In this document: positions 8,241 through 17,713 of the stretch, piece after piece
Layout of the letters: the number at the start of each line of letters is the position of its first letter
Position numbering within the stretch: the first letter of the stretch is position 1
NCBI RefSeq assembly: GCF_040373385.1
Contig: NZ_JBDXXH010000004.1
Coordinates: 51,942 to 115,941 of the forward strand
Direction: 5' to 3'
Length of the DNA: 64,000 bases
DNA from: Nitratidesulfovibrio sp.
GTDB taxonomy: Bacteria > Desulfobacterota > Desulfovibrionia > Desulfovibrionales > Desulfovibrionaceae
Made by a program: the position numbers and the translations under genes
Notes under the pieces: generated by a model
The model's input: only the letters and a program-made list of their open reading frames with translations
Databases searched by the model: none
Told to the model about the DNA's origin: nothing

Positions 8241-8753
8241 TTACAGGACTGCCCGCACGGCGGCCAGGGCGGCCTCGTAGTTGGGTTCGTGGCTCACTTC
8301 GGGCACGATTTCGGTGTAGGTGACCGTGCCGGACCGGTCCACCACGAAGATGGCGCGGGTCAGCAGGCGCAATTCCTTGATCACCACGCCGTAGGCGTTG
8401 CCGAAGGCAAGGTCGCGGTGGTCGGACAGGGTTTCCAGCGCGTCCACCCCGGCGGCGCCGCACCAGCGGGCCTGGGCGAAGGGCAGGTCGCAGCTGATGG
8501 TCAGGATGCGCACGTCCGCGCCAAGGCGGGTGGCTTCCTGGTTGAAGCGCCGGGTTTCCATGTCGCACACGCCGGTATCCAGCGAGGGCACGGCGGAGAT
8601 GAGCAGAACCTTGCCCGCGTAATCGGCCAGGGTGCGCGGGGACAGGTCGTTGGCCAGGGCGGAGAAGCCGGGGGCCTTGTCGCCCTTGGCCACCGGGGTG
8701 CCGCCGAGGGTGAGGGGCGTGCCCCTGAAGGTGATGATGCCGGTACGGTCCAT
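8241..8753 (-). CDS. tpx: Thiol peroxidase (Tpx, atypical 2-Cys peroxiredoxin)
   Basis: The 170-residue protein matches Tpx along its length. The peroxidatic cysteine is C63 in PSLDTGVCDMETRRFN, and the resolving cysteine is C98 in LPFAQARWCGAAG, the spacing expected for an intramolecular disulfide. It reduces H2O2 and alkyl hydroperoxides using thioredoxin, in the cytoplasm here as no signal peptide is seen. An AGGAGG site precedes the ATG. It is divergent from the ammonium-transport operon. In an anaerobe it fits a role in surviving oxygen exposure (inference). Confidence 0.95.
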   Translation of the reverse strand: MDRTGIITFRGTPLTLGGTPVAKGDKAPGFSALANDLSPRTLADYAGKVLLISAVPSLDTGVCDMETRRFNQEATRLGADVRILTISCDLPFAQARWCGAAGVDALETLSDHRDLAFGNAYGVVIKELRLLTRAIFVVDRSGTVTYTEIVPEVSHEPNYEAALAAVRAVL

Positions 8754-9087
8754 GGGTATCCGCCTCCTGCGGAAGGGGGTTCAAAGGGTCCGCCTCGTGT
8801 GGGAACGAGGAGCCCTGGCGGGGCCCGCGCCCCGGTGGGGGGCGCGTCGGTTCCGTGTCCTGGTCGCCTGCGGCAGGCGGTGGGCACGGTGGTTCGACAA
8901 GCCATACCACAATGGCGCAGGCATGCAAACCGGAGCGGCGTACTTTTTCCGGAGCTTGCTGCAAAAGTGTCGGTTTTTACAAAATAGGTATTGAGTCGCC
9001 TTGCTGTGTTACCAAAATGGAAAAAATGAATGTTGCCTGGTTTGCGCAATGGGGCGAATTCATTGGAACCGACCATTTTGTAGCAAA

Positions 9088-9103
9088 TGGCACGCTCCTT
9101 GCC
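9088..9103 (+). promoter_or_regulatory. Sigma-54 (RpoN) promoter of amtB-glnK
   Basis: TGGCAC-N5-TTGC matches the -24/-12 consensus, with the conserved GG and GC exactly spaced. It lies about 80 nt before the amtB start. Upstream, CCAAAATGG (9013-9021) and CCATTTTG (9073-9080) form an inverted pair that could be part of an activator site. Nitrogen-limitation control through an NtrC-type activator is inferred from the gene content. Confidence 0.85.
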
Positions 9104-9183
9104 TTTACCATGGCATCGTTCGGGTTTGCCCCTGTCCGTTCGGTCCGGCAGGGGATGTACGTCAACATTTCGAGGAGGTTCAC

Positions 9184-10392
9184 ATGAACGCGGCGGATAC
9201 CGCCTTCATCCTGGTCTGCTCCGCTCTGGTCATGTTCATGACCCCGGGGCTTGCCCTGTTCTACGGGGGGCTCGTGCGTGCGCGCAACGTGCTGTCCACC
9301 ACCATGCACAGCTTCATTCTTGTGGGCGTGGCCAGCATCGTTTGGGCGGTCATCGGCTATACGCTGGCGTTCGGCCCCGACATCGGCGGGGTCATCGGCG
9401 GGCTTGATTTCGCGTTCCTGAACGGCGTGGGCATGGAGCCCAGCGAAACGGTCACCAACATCCCGCACCTGCTGTTCATGGTGTTCCAGTGCATGTTCGC
9501 GGTGATCACCCCGGCCCTCATTTCCGGCGCCTACGCCGAACGCATCCGCTTCCGCGCCATGCTGCTGTTCTCGGTGCTGTGGCTGGTGGTGGTGTACGCC
9601 CCCATGGCCCACTGGGTGTGGGGTGGCGGCTGGATGTTCGGCATTGGCGCGCTTGACTTCGCCGGTGGCGCCGTGGTGCACATGAGCTCCGCCGCCGCCG
9701 CCCTGGCCGCCGCCCACGTGCTGGGCCGCCGCCACGGTCATGGCCGCGAGCCCTTCGTGCCGCACAACCTTCCCATGACCGTGCTTGGCGCGGGCATCCT
9801 GTGGTTCGGCTGGTTCGGCTTCAACGCGGGCAGCGCCCTGGCCGCCAACGGCCTGGCCGCCAACGCCTTCGTCACCACCCACCTGTGCGCCGCCGCCGCC
9901 TCCATCAGCTGGATGGCCGCCGAATGGCTGCACAGCGGCAAGCCCACCACCCTGGGCGCCGCCTCCGGCGCCGTGGCCGGCCTTGTGGTCATCACGCCTG
10001 CCGCCGGGTTCGTTGCCCCCATGCCCGCCATCATCATGGGCCTCATCGGCGGCGCCCTGTGCTACGGCGGCGTGCTGATGAAGCATGTCTTCAAGTACGA
10101 CGACGCCCTGGACGTGGTGGGCGTGCACGGCGTGGGCGGCACCTTCGGCGCCCTGGCTACCGGCGTCTTTGCCACCACTGCCGTGAACACCGCCACCGGC
10201 CTGCTCTACGGCAACCCCTCGCAGCTCTGGATCCAGTTCATCTCCGTGGTCGCCACCTGGTTGTTCTGCTACGTGGCCAGCCGCATCCTGTTCCATGTGG
10301 TTGACGCCCTCGTCGGCCTGCGCGCGGATACGGAGTCGGAGGTCGCGGGCCTCGACGTCAGCGAGCACAACGAAGCGGGTTATCAGCTCTAA
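9184..10392 (+). CDS. amtB: Ammonium transporter AmtB
   Basis: A 402-residue inner-membrane protein with about eleven hydrophobic helices. It carries the family's pore histidines in GGAVVHMSS and GVHGVGGTFGAL and the family segment MTPGLALFYGGLVR near the N-terminus. It conducts NH4+/NH3 when external ammonium is scarce. The start at 9184 is fixed by GAGGAGG six bases upstream. A sigma-54 promoter precedes it and glnK follows, the usual pairing in which GlnK blocks the channel when ammonium is plentiful. Confidence 0.96.
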   Translation: MNAADTAFILVCSALVMFMTPGLALFYGGLVRARNVLSTTMHSFILVGVASIVWAVIGYTLAFGPDIGGVIGGLDFAFLNGVGMEPSETVTNIPHLLFMVFQCMFAVITPALISGAYAERIRFRAMLLFSVLWLVVVYAPMAHWVWGGGWMFGIGALDFAGGAVVHMSSAAAALAAAHVLGRRHGHGREPFVPHNLPMTVLGAGILWFGWFGFNAGSALAANGLAANAFVTTHLCAAAASISWMAAEWLHSGKPTTLGAASGAVAGLVVITPAAGFVAPMPAIIMGLIGGALCYGGVLMKHVFKYDDALDVVGVHGVGGTFGALATGVFATTAVNTATGLLYGNPSQLWIQFISVVATWLFCYVASRILFHVVDALVGLRADTESEVAGLDVSEHNEAGYQL

Positions 10393-10815
<423 letters not shown>

Positions 10816-10903
10816 CCGCAACATACCGCAATCCATGGGCGGCGCCTCGGCAGCGATCGGGGCGCCGCCCGTCCATACCCACCTTCCACCCCCCACACCC
10901 TAC

Positions 10904-13810
10904 ATGACGCAGGCACACGGGCCATCTTCCTCCGCTCCCGCCGGTACTCCCGGCATGCCGCGCGATGCCGCCACGGTGCTGCGCGAAGGGCGCGCCGCGC
11001 TGCTCGAACGCCTGGACGCAACCCTTTCCCCCGCCAATGCGGCACCGCAGGAGAACGCCTGCGCCACCCGGCCCGACGCTCATTGCCGCGACACCGCGCC
11101 CGCGTCCACGACCATGGGCGCACCGCGTTTCGAGCGGGCCTACAGCCGCCTGCTGGACGACTATTTTCGCCTTCGCTTCGCCGAGCTGCGCGGCGGTCAC
11201 GACAAGGTGGCCCTGGTGGCCGTGGGCGGCTACGGCCGCGAGGAACTGTGCCTGGGATCGGACATCGACATCCTGATCCTGTGCGGCCGCTCCATCCCGC
11301 CGCAGGCCATCGACCTGGCCCAGCCGCTGTTTCTGCCGCTGTGGGACGCGGGCTACACCCTGGGGCACGGGTTCCGCACCATCGGCGACTGCGTGAAGCT
11401 GGCCGCCAAGGACCACAAGGTGCTGGCCAGCCTGCTGGACGCGCGGTTGATCACCGGCAACGAGGCCCTGTTCCGCGAGATGGTGGATCGCCTGAACGAC
11501 AAGGTGCTGCCGCGCCGGGGCGCCTCGTTCCTGTCATGGAACGACGAGGAACACGAGCGCAGGCGCGCCGCGCACGGCGACGGTGCCGTGCTGCTGGAAC
11601 CCAACCTGAAGGAAGGCCTGGGCGGCCTGCGCGACTACCACCGCATCCTGTGGCTGGGGCGCATCCGCAACGAGGCGGGCACCGTGGAGGAAATCCTGGC
11701 CCAGGCCGGGTTCTCCGCGTCCGATGCCGCCCTGTTGCGCGAAAGCGTGGGCTTTCTGCACGACGTGCGCAACCTGCTGCACCATCTTTCGCGCCGCAAG
11801 AACGACCAACTGTTTCTGGACCTGCAACCGGAAATCGCCGCCCGCCTCGGCTTTCACGAATGCGGCAACCTGCTGGCCGTGGAATGCTTTCTGGGCCGCC
11901 TGCACCGCTGCATGTCGCACATCAAGGCGCTGTCCGCCGCCTTCCGGGGTACCCCCGGCGGCCCGGTGCACCCCGACCAGCCCTGCCCCGAGGTGGAAGG
12001 CCCCGTGGTCATGGCGGGCGGCACGCTGCACATCTGCCTGCCCGATCCGGTCGCCGTCACCCCCGGCCTGGCCCTTTCCGCCTTCGTGCGGGCCGCCGAA
12101 TGGCCCGGCCCCAACGCCCCCGCCCCCGACTGGAATACCCGCAAGGCCATGGAGCAGGCCCTGCAACTGGCCCTGTCCGGTGCGGACGGTGCCCTTTCCA
12201 GCGCAGAGGTGGGCGCGGCGCTGATGCGCATCCTGGGGTCCGGCAAGGCGTTTCCGGTGCTTGGACACATGGACGAGACGGGCCTTTTGCCCGCCATCCT
12301 GCCCGCCTATGCCGAAGCGCGCGACCGGGTGCAGTTCGACGGGTTCCATACCTACCCGGTGGGCATGCACACCCTGTTCGTGATCCGCCAGTTGGAATCG
12401 CTGGCCAGCGAAGATGTCGAGCCGTTTTCCGGCTTCTGGCGCGGCGGCTGCCTGAGCGTGCCGGGCGGGCTGGCTGATACGGGCGAAAGCGCCGCCGCCC
12501 GCTTGCCCGCGTACCCGTCCGGGCAGGACGCGGATGCCGCGCGTGACAGGCTGTGCCTGCTGCTGGCCGCGCTGCTGCACGACCTTGGCAAGGGCGGGGC
12601 CGACGCCTCGCACCATTCCGAGGTGGGGGCCGAAATGGCCATGCGCCTGCTGGCAGAGTGGGGTGCGCCGCCTGAAGTCATCGACGACGTGGTCTTTCTG
12701 GTGCTGCACCACCTGCTGCTCATCCGCACCGCCCAGCGCCGCGACCTCAACGACGAGTCGGTGGTGGCCCAGTGCGCGGGCACCGTGGGCAGCCTGCGCC
12801 GCCTGAACATGCTCTACCTGCTCACCCATGCCGATTCCATGGCCACCGGCCACAAGGCGTGGAACCGCTGGACCGCCAGCCTGTTGTACGAACTGCACGG
12901 CAAGGTGGCCAACATGCTGCGCGACGGGCAGCTTGCGGGCACCCAGACCGCGCAGGCCATAGTGCGCACGCGCGACATGGTGCGGGCGCTGGTGCGCGAG
13001 CGCCAGTCGGCGCTGCACTACACGCAGGAAACGGCGGGGCTGTATCTGGACGCCATGCCCTCGCGCTACCTGCTGGCCATGCCGCCGGAAGACATCGTGC
13101 GGCACATGTCGCTGGTCTACCAACTGAACCGCGACGTGGCCGAATCGCGCCGCCGCCTGCCCGAGGACAGGGCCGAGCGGGGCGTGGTGGTGCTGGAGGG
13201 CAGGCCGCTGCACGGCGGGCGCGACAGCGAGCTGTGGGAAGTGCTGGTGGCCGCGCGCGACCAGTCCGGGCTGTTCGCCACCATTGCGGGCGTGCTTTCG
13301 CTGCACGGGCTGAACGTGTTCGGGGCCGATGCCTACGTGTGGAGCGACGGCACCGTGCTGGACATCTTTCACGTTACCGCGCCGCCCGACCCGCTGTACG
13401 CCAAGGATTTCTGGGGCAAGGTGCGCGGGGCCATCCACTTCGCGCTGACGGGCAAGCTGTCGCTGGACTACCGGCTGGAGCAGGCCCGGACCTCCAACGC
13501 GCTGAAGCACAAGGTGCCCACGGTGCTGCTGGATGCGGTGCGCCGCCCGCCGGAGGTGCGCATCGACAACGAGTTGTCGGACTTCCACACCGTGGTCGAG
13601 GTGTTCGCGCCGGATCGGCCCGCGCTGCTGTATGACGTCGCGCGGGTGTTGCAGACGTTGCAACTGGACATCCTGTTCGCCAAGATCGCCACGCTGGGCA
13701 ACCGCACCTCGGACAGCTTTTCGGTGCGTACGGTGTACGGCCAGAAGATCACCGACGAGCAGCAGATGGACGAGGTGCGCGCGGCCCTGCTGCACGTGGT
13801 GTCGCAGTAG
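10904..13810 (+). CDS. glnD: [Protein-PII] uridylyltransferase / uridylyl-removing enzyme
   Basis: About 968 residues. The nucleotidyltransferase domain has GGYGREE at 108-114 followed by GSDIDILIL. The HD hydrolase domain has H559-D560 (LLHDLGKGGADASHH). Two ACT domains follow near residues 775-850 (LWEVLVAARDQSGLFATIAG) and 890-960 (HTVVEVFAPDRPALLYDVAR). GlnD adds UMP to PII when glutamine is low and removes it when glutamine is high. It follows its substrate gene by 88 nt. The start is uncertain: ATG 10904 has no good ribosome site and gives an unconserved N-terminus, and ATG 10955 is possible. Confidence 0.93.
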   Translation: MTQAHGPSSSAPAGTPGMPRDAATVLREGRAALLERLDATLSPANAAPQENACATRPDAHCRDTAPASTTMGAPRFERAYSRLLDDYFRLRFAELRGGHDKVALVAVGGYGREELCLGSDIDILILCGRSIPPQAIDLAQPLFLPLWDAGYTLGHGFRTIGDCVKLAAKDHKVLASLLDARLITGNEALFREMVDRLNDKVLPRRGASFLSWNDEEHERRRAAHGDGAVLLEPNLKEGLGGLRDYHRILWLGRIRNEAGTVEEILAQAGFSASDAALLRESVGFLHDVRNLLHHLSRRKNDQLFLDLQPEIAARLGFHECGNLLAVECFLGRLHRCMSHIKALSAAFRGTPGGPVHPDQPCPEVEGPVVMAGGTLHICLPDPVAVTPGLALSAFVRAAEWPGPNAPAPDWNTRKAMEQALQLALSGADGALSSAEVGAALMRILGSGKAFPVLGHMDETGLLPAILPAYAEARDRVQFDGFHTYPVGMHTLFVIRQLESLASEDVEPFSGFWRGGCLSVPGGLADTGESAAARLPAYPSGQDADAARDRLCLLLAALLHDLGKGGADASHHSEVGAEMAMRLLAEWGAPPEVIDDVVFLVLHHLLLIRTAQRRDLNDESVVAQCAGTVGSLRRLNMLYLLTHADSMATGHKAWNRWTASLLYELHGKVANMLRDGQLAGTQTAQAIVRTRDMVRALVRERQSALHYTQETAGLYLDAMPSRYLLAMPPEDIVRHMSLVYQLNRDVAESRRRLPEDRAERGVVVLEGRPLHGGRDSELWEVLVAARDQSGLFATIAGVLSLHGLNVFGADAYVWSDGTVLDIFHVTAPPDPLYAKDFWGKVRGAIHFALTGKLSLDYRLEQARTSNALKHKVPTVLLDAVRRPPEVRIDNELSDFHTVVEVFAPDRPALLYDVARVLQTLQLDILFAKIATLGNRTSDSFSVRTVYGQKITDEQQMDEVRAALLHVVSQ

Positions 13811-13870
13811 GGCTGCGGTTCTTCCTGCGGCGTGGCCGCTTGGGTGAACGCTGGTCCCCTTCGTTTTTTG

Positions 13871-13917
13871 CAAGCCTCCGGCGGGCAGGGGCCTTGCACC
13901 CTGCCCCCCCTTTTTTC
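13871..13917 (+). terminator. Terminator of glnD carrying a GCCGGAGGC-type repeat
   Basis: GGGCAGGGG-CCTTGCA-CCCTGCCCC with following C and T runs (six T) is a strong intrinsic terminator for amtB-glnK-glnD. Read on the minus strand, the hairpin is followed by GCCGGAGGC, the signature shared with the hairpins at 14935 and 55639. Confidence 0.8.
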
Positions 13918-14093
13918 GTGCGTTCCGGATGCCGGTGCATCCCTTGGGGACGCACGTTTTTTTTGCTATCCACCTTGGGCGGCGCGATGAGGTGGGGCAG
14001 GGCGAAGGTGCAATGTCCCACGGACCGGCCTGCGCGGTGGTCGCGCTGAGGGCGCCGCGCTTGTGGGCGAGTTTTTCGGTATACGGAGGCAGC

Positions 14094-14750
14094 ATGTTCG
14101 AGCGGTATGCCGCGCGGGTGGACGAGTGGCGCGACATTCATTCCGGGGTGGATTTCATCAACAGCCGCAAGCAGGGCGAGGCCGAGGCGCGCGCGCTGCT
14201 GGACGCTGCCTTCGGGCAGGACGGCAGCGGGGCCATGTCCGCCGCCGACTTTCGGGCCCTGTGCATGGCCGTGAACCGTGAATGCATTGAGGGCAGCGTG
14301 CCCAAGCGCATCACCTGCACCCGTTTCGGGGCGGGCTACCCCTCGCTGCTAAGCCGTGCCGCAAACATGGCGGATGTCTTGCCTTGGCTGGCTGCCCTGT
14401 GGGCGCTGCCGCCCGGCCCAGATCTGCACGAAGCTTTTCGTTTGCATGATGCGCACCGCCCGTCAGGGGTAGGAATTTTCGGGCTGTCGCTGCTCCTGTA
14501 CTTGAAGTCCGGTTCGGTTGCCGACGCGGATGATGCTTCTTTCTGCCTGCCCTGTACCCCGGCCCTGTGGCGTGGGCTGGGCTTCCTGAAAGGGGATTCG
14601 GTCAAAAAGTCCGCCACACCGCGTGGCTGTGCTAACTACCGGATGTTTCTGCTCCACGCCCACGCCCTGCGCGAGCGGTTCTGTCTGCTGCCGTTGGAGG
14701 TGGACTATATCCTGTCGCAAGGGGAGAGGTTGCGCATCTTCACGAGCTGA
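14094..14750 (+). CDS. Uncharacterised 218-residue protein
   Basis: Start ATG 14094 has GGAGG six bases upstream; the longer frame from 13929 runs back through the glnD terminator and is unlikely. The protein has no signal peptide and no continuous membrane helix. It contains many cysteines and a C-terminal segment rich in aromatic and basic residues (CANYRMFLLHAHALRERFC). No family is recognised. Its last third is less GC-biased than neighbouring genes, which may mean acquisition from outside. Confidence 0.6.
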   Translation: MFERYAARVDEWRDIHSGVDFINSRKQGEAEARALLDAAFGQDGSGAMSAADFRALCMAVNRECIEGSVPKRITCTRFGAGYPSLLSRAANMADVLPWLAALWALPPGPDLHEAFRLHDAHRPSGVGIFGLSLLLYLKSGSVADADDASFCLPCTPALWRGLGFLKGDSVKKSATPRGCANYRMFLLHAHALRERFCLLPLEVDYILSQGERLRIFTS

Positions 14751-14934
14751 ACTCACTCAGGCAGAGAGTTCGGAACATGCCGTCTGGCTAAGTGTCTGCT
14801 TCTGCCCGGCGGTATGTTTTGGTATGCGGGGGATTTTCCATGTAGCGGCGCAGTATTTCTGATCGGAACGTGGAAGCTGTCTTTTCCTGAATTTGTGATG
14901 CAGATGGGGTCCCTAGGAATATTAGGAAAGGGGT

Positions 14935-14966
14935 CCAGGGGGCGTGCCCCCTGGCCGCCGGAGGCA
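14935..14966 (+). repeat. Hairpin repeat with GCCGCCGGAGGC tail
   Basis: CCAGGGGGCGTGCCCCCTGG is a perfect hairpin followed by CCGCCGGAGGCAT. Related hairpin-plus-GCCGGAGGC units occur at 13871 (inverted) and 55639 in this window. It looks like a dispersed genomic repeat lying between a + strand orphan gene and a minus-strand ABC operon. Confidence 0.65.
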
Positions 14967-14984
14967 TCCTTTTACCCCACACGC

Positions 14985-15020
14985 AAAAGCGGGCCGCCCC
15001 TTGCGGAGCGGCCCGTTCGT
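14985..15020 (-). terminator. Terminator of amino-acid ABC operon
   Basis: On the minus strand CGGGCCGC...GCGGCCCG is followed by CTTTTG. It lies about 35 nt beyond the ATPase stop codon. Confidence 0.75.
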
Positions 15021-15053
15021 ATTCGTCCCGTGGTCTGCGGCGCGGCAGGCGCG

Positions 15054-15800
15054 CTACAGGATCTGGTTCAGGAACTTCTGGAGGCGCGGATGCTTGGGCG
15101 CGCCAAAGAATTCCTGCGGCGCGTTTTCTTCCAGCACCTGGCCGTGGTCCATGAAGATGATGCGGTCGGCCACTTCACGGGCAAAGCCCATTTCGTGGGT
15201 CACGCAGACCATGGTCATGCCTTCGCGGGCCAGGGTGACCATGACGTCCAGCACTTCGCCGATCATTTCCGGGTCCAGCGCGCTGGTGGGTTCGTCGAAC
15301 AGCATGATCTTGGGGTTCATGGCCAGGGCGCGGGCAATGGCCACGCGCTGCTGCTGCCCGCCCGAAAGCATGGCAGGGAAGACGTTGGCCTTGTCGCTGA
15401 TGCCCACCTTCTTCAGCAGTTCCAGCGCCCGGCTTTCCGCCTCGGCGCGCGGGGTCTTGCGCAGCCGCATGGGGGCCATGGTCAGGTTCTGCAACACGGT
15501 CTTGTGCGGAAAGAGGTTGAAGCTCTGGAAGACCATGCCCAGTTCCTGGCGGATCTTGTTGATGTCGTTGTCGGGCGAGTTCACGTCCTGCCCGTCCACG
15601 ATGATGCTGCCCTTGTCCACCGTTTCCAGCCGGTTGATGGAGCGCAGCAGGGTGGACTTGCCCGAGCCGGACGGCCCGCAGATGACCACCTTTTCGCCGG
15701 GCATCACGTCAAGGCTGACGTCGTTGAGGGCCGTCAGCTCGCCGAAGAACTTCCACGCGTGGCTGATGCGGATGATGGGTTCGACGCTATCGGCGGTCAT
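15054..15800 (-). CDS. Polar amino-acid ABC transporter, ATP-binding protein (GlnQ/HisP type)
   Basis: A 248-residue ATPase with Walker [10 protein letters not shown], signature [15 protein letters not shown], Walker [15 protein letters not shown] and the switch histidine in [13 protein letters not shown]. It powers uptake with the adjacent permease and binding protein. Its start overlaps the permease 3' end by 14 nt, so the two are translationally coupled. It is the last gene of the operon. The family is certain, but the amino acid carried is not shown by the sequence. Confidence 0.93.
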   Translation of the reverse strand: MTADSVEPIIRISHAWKFFGELTALNDVSLDVMPGEKVVICGPSGSGKSTLLRSINRLETVDKGSIIVDGQDVNSPDNDINKIRQELGMVFQSFNLFPHKTVLQNLTMAPMRLRKTPRAEAESRALELLKKVGISDKANVFPAMLSGGQQQRVAIARALAMNPKIMLFDEPTSALDPEMIGEVLDVMVTLAREGMTMVCVTHEMGFAREVADRIIFMDHGQVLEENAPQEFFGAPKHPRLQKFLNQIL

Positions 15801-16578
15801 AGTAGTTCAACCTCGATTCCATGATGCTGACGCCCTTGGACAGGAACAGCGTGATCAACAGGTAGATGAGGGCGACCATGGTGTACGTCTCGAAGTACAG
15901 GAAGCTCTCCGAGGCGAATTCGCGCCCGCGCCGCAGGATGTCGGCAACGGCGATGATGGACACCAGCGAGGTGTCCTTCAGCATGGCGATGAATTCGTTG
16001 CCCACCGGCGGCAGGATGGTGCGCCACGCCTGCGGCAGGATGACCATGAACATGGTCTCCGCCCGGTTGAAGCCCAGCGAGCGGGCGGCTTCGGTCTGGC
16101 CCTTGGAGATGGAGTCGATGCCCGCGCGGAACACCTCGCCCATGTAGGCGCCATAGCACACGCTGAGCGCGATGATGGCGGCCAGGAGGTCCGGCACCTT
16201 CAGGAACCGGCCAAGGGCGTAGTAGATGTAGAAAAGCTGCACCAGCAGGGGAATGCCCCGCACCACCTCCACGTAGGTGGAGGCCACGAGGTTGATCAGC
16301 CGGTTGCGCGACAGGCGGCCCAGCCCGGTGATGAGACCGATGGGGATGGAGCACAGGATGGACAGCACGGTCACCTTGAAGGTGACGGCAATGCCGTCCG
16401 GCAGAAATTGCAGTAACCGCCAGTAGGGCTCGGGCCGGCTCGCGCACAGGTAGACGAGCGCGCCCAGCGCGCCCACGAAGGAGATGGACCACGCGGTTAC
16501 GATCCGCCGTTCCTTCGGGTCCGGTATGATCGCGCCGTCGGTGATGACGATGCGGACGTTCTGGGGTTCGTTGGTCAT
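15787..16578 (-). CDS. Polar amino-acid ABC transporter, permease (GlnP/HisM type)
   Basis: The 263-residue membrane protein has an N-terminal cytoplasmic tail and several hydrophobic helices. It has the family's EAA loop ([29 protein letters not shown], with the conserved EAA and G). The single permease gene suggests a homodimeric channel. It lies between the binding-protein gene and the ATPase gene, with a stable intercistronic hairpin upstream. Confidence 0.92.
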   Translation of the reverse strand: MTNEPQNVRIVITDGAIIPDPKERRIVTAWSISFVGALGALVYLCASRPEPYWRLLQFLPDGIAVTFKVTVLSILCSIPIGLITGLGRLSRNRLINLVASTYVEVVRGIPLLVQLFYIYYALGRFLKVPDLLAAIIALSVCYGAYMGEVFRAGIDSISKGQTEAARSLGFNRAETMFMVILPQAWRTILPPVGNEFIAMLKDTSLVSIIAVADILRRGREFASESFLYFETYTMVALIYLLITLFLSKGVSIMESRLNYYDRR

Positions 16579-16608
16579 GGCGTCTCTGAGGCTTTGACGT
16601 TGAAAAAC

Positions 16609-16638
16609 GGGGGACCGGCGTAATACCGCCAGTCCCCC
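16609..16638 (-). promoter_or_regulatory. Intercistronic hairpin between binding-protein and permease genes
   Basis: GGGGGACCGGCG pairs with CGCCAGTCCCCC (one mismatch) around a short AT-rich loop. A hairpin here commonly protects the upstream message or limits read-through, so more binding protein than permease is made. That role is inferred from position. Confidence 0.55.
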
Positions 16639-16667
16639 ATGGTGCGCAAGTATCTAGCCGGGCACGG

Positions 16668-17408
16668 CTAGCGGCCGATCCACTTTTCGCGGAGCTGCTT
16701 GTCGATGCCCTTGGCCTTCACGGCGGCGATGCCCTTGTTCAGAAGGTCCAGGACTTCCTTGTTCCCCTTCTTCACGGCGATGCCGTAGAATTCCTTTTCC
16801 TGGGTTTCGATGACGAAGGCGATCTTCATCTTGGCGGCGTACTGTTCCTGCTGCAGGGCGTAGCTGGCGGCAACGGGGTCGTCGCACACCACGCCGTCGA
16901 TGCGGCCGTTGAACAGGTCTTCCATGGCCAGGCCGATTTCATCGTACGACTTGGCGGTGACGCCGGCGGTCTTCTTGATGGTGAAGTAGCCGGTGGTGCT
17001 GATCTGGCCGCCAAGGGTCTTGCCCTTCATTTCGTCCAGCTTGGTGACGTTGGTGGTCTTGGGCACCACGAGGGCCTGGCGCACTTCGTAGTAGGGCGTG
17101 GTGAAGTCCATGGCGTTCTTGCGTTCATCGGTGATGGACACCGAGGACACGATGGCGTCATAGCTGCCGGATTCGAGCCCGGCGAAGATGCCGTCCCAGG
17201 CCACGTTCTTGTGCACGATCTTGAAGCCGGCTTCCTTGGCCATGGCGTCGGTGTAATCGACGGAGAAGCCGACAAGGTTCTTGCTCGCGTCAACGAACTC
17301 CATGGGCGGCCAGGTGGCGTCCTGGGCAACGACGATGGTCTTCTCGGCAAAGGCCACGTTGGCGGTGACCAGCAGGGCCGCAAGGGTGAGGACGATCTTC
17401 TTCAGCAT
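16668..17408 (-). CDS. Periplasmic amino-acid-binding protein (SBP family 3)
   Basis: 246 residues from ATG 17408, which has AGAGGAG upstream. A signal peptide (MLKKIVLTLAALLVTANVAFA) ends at an AFA-E site. The mature part has the SBP_bac_3 features: WPPMEFVD near the start, the signature-like GFSVDYTDAMAKEAGFK, and a DAIVSSVSITDERK segment that normally contacts the ligand. It captures an amino acid for the permease and ATPase downstream. The ligand is not evident. Confidence 0.93.
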   Translation of the reverse strand: MLKKIVLTLAALLVTANVAFAEKTIVVAQDATWPPMEFVDASKNLVGFSVDYTDAMAKEAGFKIVHKNVAWDGIFAGLESGSYDAIVSSVSITDERKNAMDFTTPYYEVRQALVVPKTTNVTKLDEMKGKTLGGQISTTGYFTIKKTAGVTAKSYDEIGLAMEDLFNGRIDGVVCDDPVAASYALQQEQYAAKMKIAFVIETQEKEFYGIAVKKGNKEVLDLLNKGIAAVKAKGIDKQLREKWIGR

Positions 17409-17713
17409 CCCGGATTCTCCTCTGGACATGTGGTTGGTGTGACGGACGGACTCCCTTTTCTGGAGCATAAGTGAGCAGATTGTCAATGAATGAGTGAGAG
17501 AACGCCAGACTCCGGCGGCATGATTGACACATTTGTCACCACTTCGCCGGTCATGGCCGGGGAGGCTGGGCTGCCGGAAGGAAACCGGGCGCAGGAGCAC
17601 CGGGCCAGGGGAATGCCCCGGCCAGGCATGCCGGGCAACCTTGCGGGCCAATCATGCCGGGCAGCCGCGAGGCATGCCGACAGGGGAGGGGGCGTGTGCT
17701 GCGGGCGCGCGCC
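17409..17713. other. Intergenic region with small dyad
   Basis: This 305-nt gap lies between the binding-protein start and the end of the split lysO pair, both on the minus strand. It contains the dyad TGACA-CATT-TGTCA (17525-17538), a candidate operator about 120 nt upstream of the binding-protein gene. It also has several CATGCCGG-type short repeats toward 17640. I see no gene. Confidence 0.4.

Noticed and set aside
14751-15053. tRNA gene or riboswitch in the gaps (also checked at 17409, 26365, 33667, 55003)
   Set aside because: No T-arm GGTTCGAAT-type sequence with a matching acceptor stem and no recognisable riboswitch core was found by eye; a covariance-model scan would settle it.
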